Of a stretch of DNA of 64,000 nucleotides, positions 63,326-64,000 are shown piece by piece; within the stretch, counting starts at the first letter, position 1, and every line of letters begins with the position of its first letter. The stretch covers positions 14,022,791 to 14,086,790 of the forward strand of contig CM055207.1 of assembly GCA_029224185.1 (NCBI GenBank). Reading direction: 5' to 3'. The position numbers and the translations under genes were made by a program. Under the pieces are notes generated by a model, which made no database searches, was not told where the DNA came from, and saw only the letters and a list, made by a program, of their open reading frames with translations. Source of the DNA: Karalla daura (Eukaryota > Chordata > Actinopteri > Chaetodontiformes > Leiognathidae).

Positions 63326-64000
63326 AAAGGATTGAGGTACAAAGGTTACAGAAAAGTGCTGTTTAAGTTCAATGGGGGACCCTAACTTGTTTGTAATGTG
63401 AGGTTAAACTAGGGGCTAGCGATTGGCTAACCTATCAGGATGATGGTCAGATGATTTCATGGAAAATCATCAACTCACTGTGAGTAAGCAAAGTGTGGTT
63501 GTGTGGAAAATTGAATTGAGTTTGATTAGATTAGATGTTTGAATATCACATGATTTCTCAGTCACTTTGACTGGTCAAGGGAACTGTCAATATTACCTAC
63601 AATACTTCGGCCCATGTCACTGACTGCCTCTGAGGTGAAACCACTGTGTTCACTTATCAGAGCACTCTGTCATCCTATTGGTCGATGCCAAGGTTCACAT
63701 TGTAAATGTCAAGCTAGGCCGGGGGATTAAAAAAAATGGCAACGTGTTTGTCTTTTAGTCTAAAGCTAGTGTTTCAAATATCCCAGACCGGCTCGCTTCA
63801 CGACAAACAAACCACCGTCCCTCCAGGATTATTTCAAAGTGCTTCAATCTCGCACAGATCCCGATAACAGTGGCTTTTAATATTTTAAATGACATAAAGG
63901 AAACGCACTGATGCAGCCACTGAAATCCTCCTCGCAGGCCCGTGGAGCGCCGCAGTTTATCTGATCGCTCATCAAAACGGCTCCCTCCTCAGACCGAGCA
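63326..64000. other. ttyh2: ttyh2 intron to the window edge
   Basis: No gene was recognised on either strand. The last 200 bases are somewhat more GC-rich. Confidence 0.4.

Overview
The window is vertebrate nuclear DNA, almost certainly from a teleost fish. The genes have many GT-AG introns. Long (CA)n, (GA)n, (GATA)n and poly(G/C) runs are frequent. There are degenerate copies of a common fish interspersed repeat, a short hAT-type element, and proteins that match vertebrate families. The species cannot be fixed from the sequence.

Three protein-coding genes lie in tandem on the minus strand; splice sites were placed by hand from conserved residues, phase and GT/AG signals. (1) 1030-2636, with a likely non-coding first exon ending at 5101, encodes a 400-residue protein. 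Its second half resembles the C-terminal domain of AP-2 transcription factors but is strongly divergent. (2) 7223-33780 is kif19, a kinesin-8 family motor that sets the length of motile cilia. It has 19 recognisable coding exons and a 14.8-kb second intron (31923 down to 17123). (3) 37594-61083 is the 3' part of ttyh2 (tweety family membrane protein): 11 exons giving 396 residues through the stop codon. The first exons lie beyond position 64000. A tRNA-Gly(CCC) gene sits on the plus strand at 63255-63325, inside a 5' intron of ttyh2.

Layout: 1-1029 is 3' flank or UTR of the AP-2-like gene. 2683-5100 is its AT-rich first intron, and 5101-5324 is first exon plus a CCAAT/GC-box promoter. 5325-6335 is a short intergenic gap. 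6336-7222 is the kif19 3' UTR. 33781-36498 is the kif19/ttyh2 intergenic region, which holds a GATA/GACA satellite and a LINE-like remnant. 36499-37593 is the ttyh2 3' UTR. The rest is intron sequence with microsatellites, homopolymer runs and repeat fragments.

The kif19-ttyh2 pairing matches the human 17q25 order, except that dnai2, which lies between them in human, is absent here. No operon-like logic applies. The neighbourhood mixes a cilium gene, a membrane channel-like gene and a transcription-factor-like gene. The best candidates for something undescribed are the divergent AP-2-like gene, the duplicated forkhead-motif block in kif19 intron 1, and the dinucleotide or C-rich tracts placed just downstream of several 5' splice sites.
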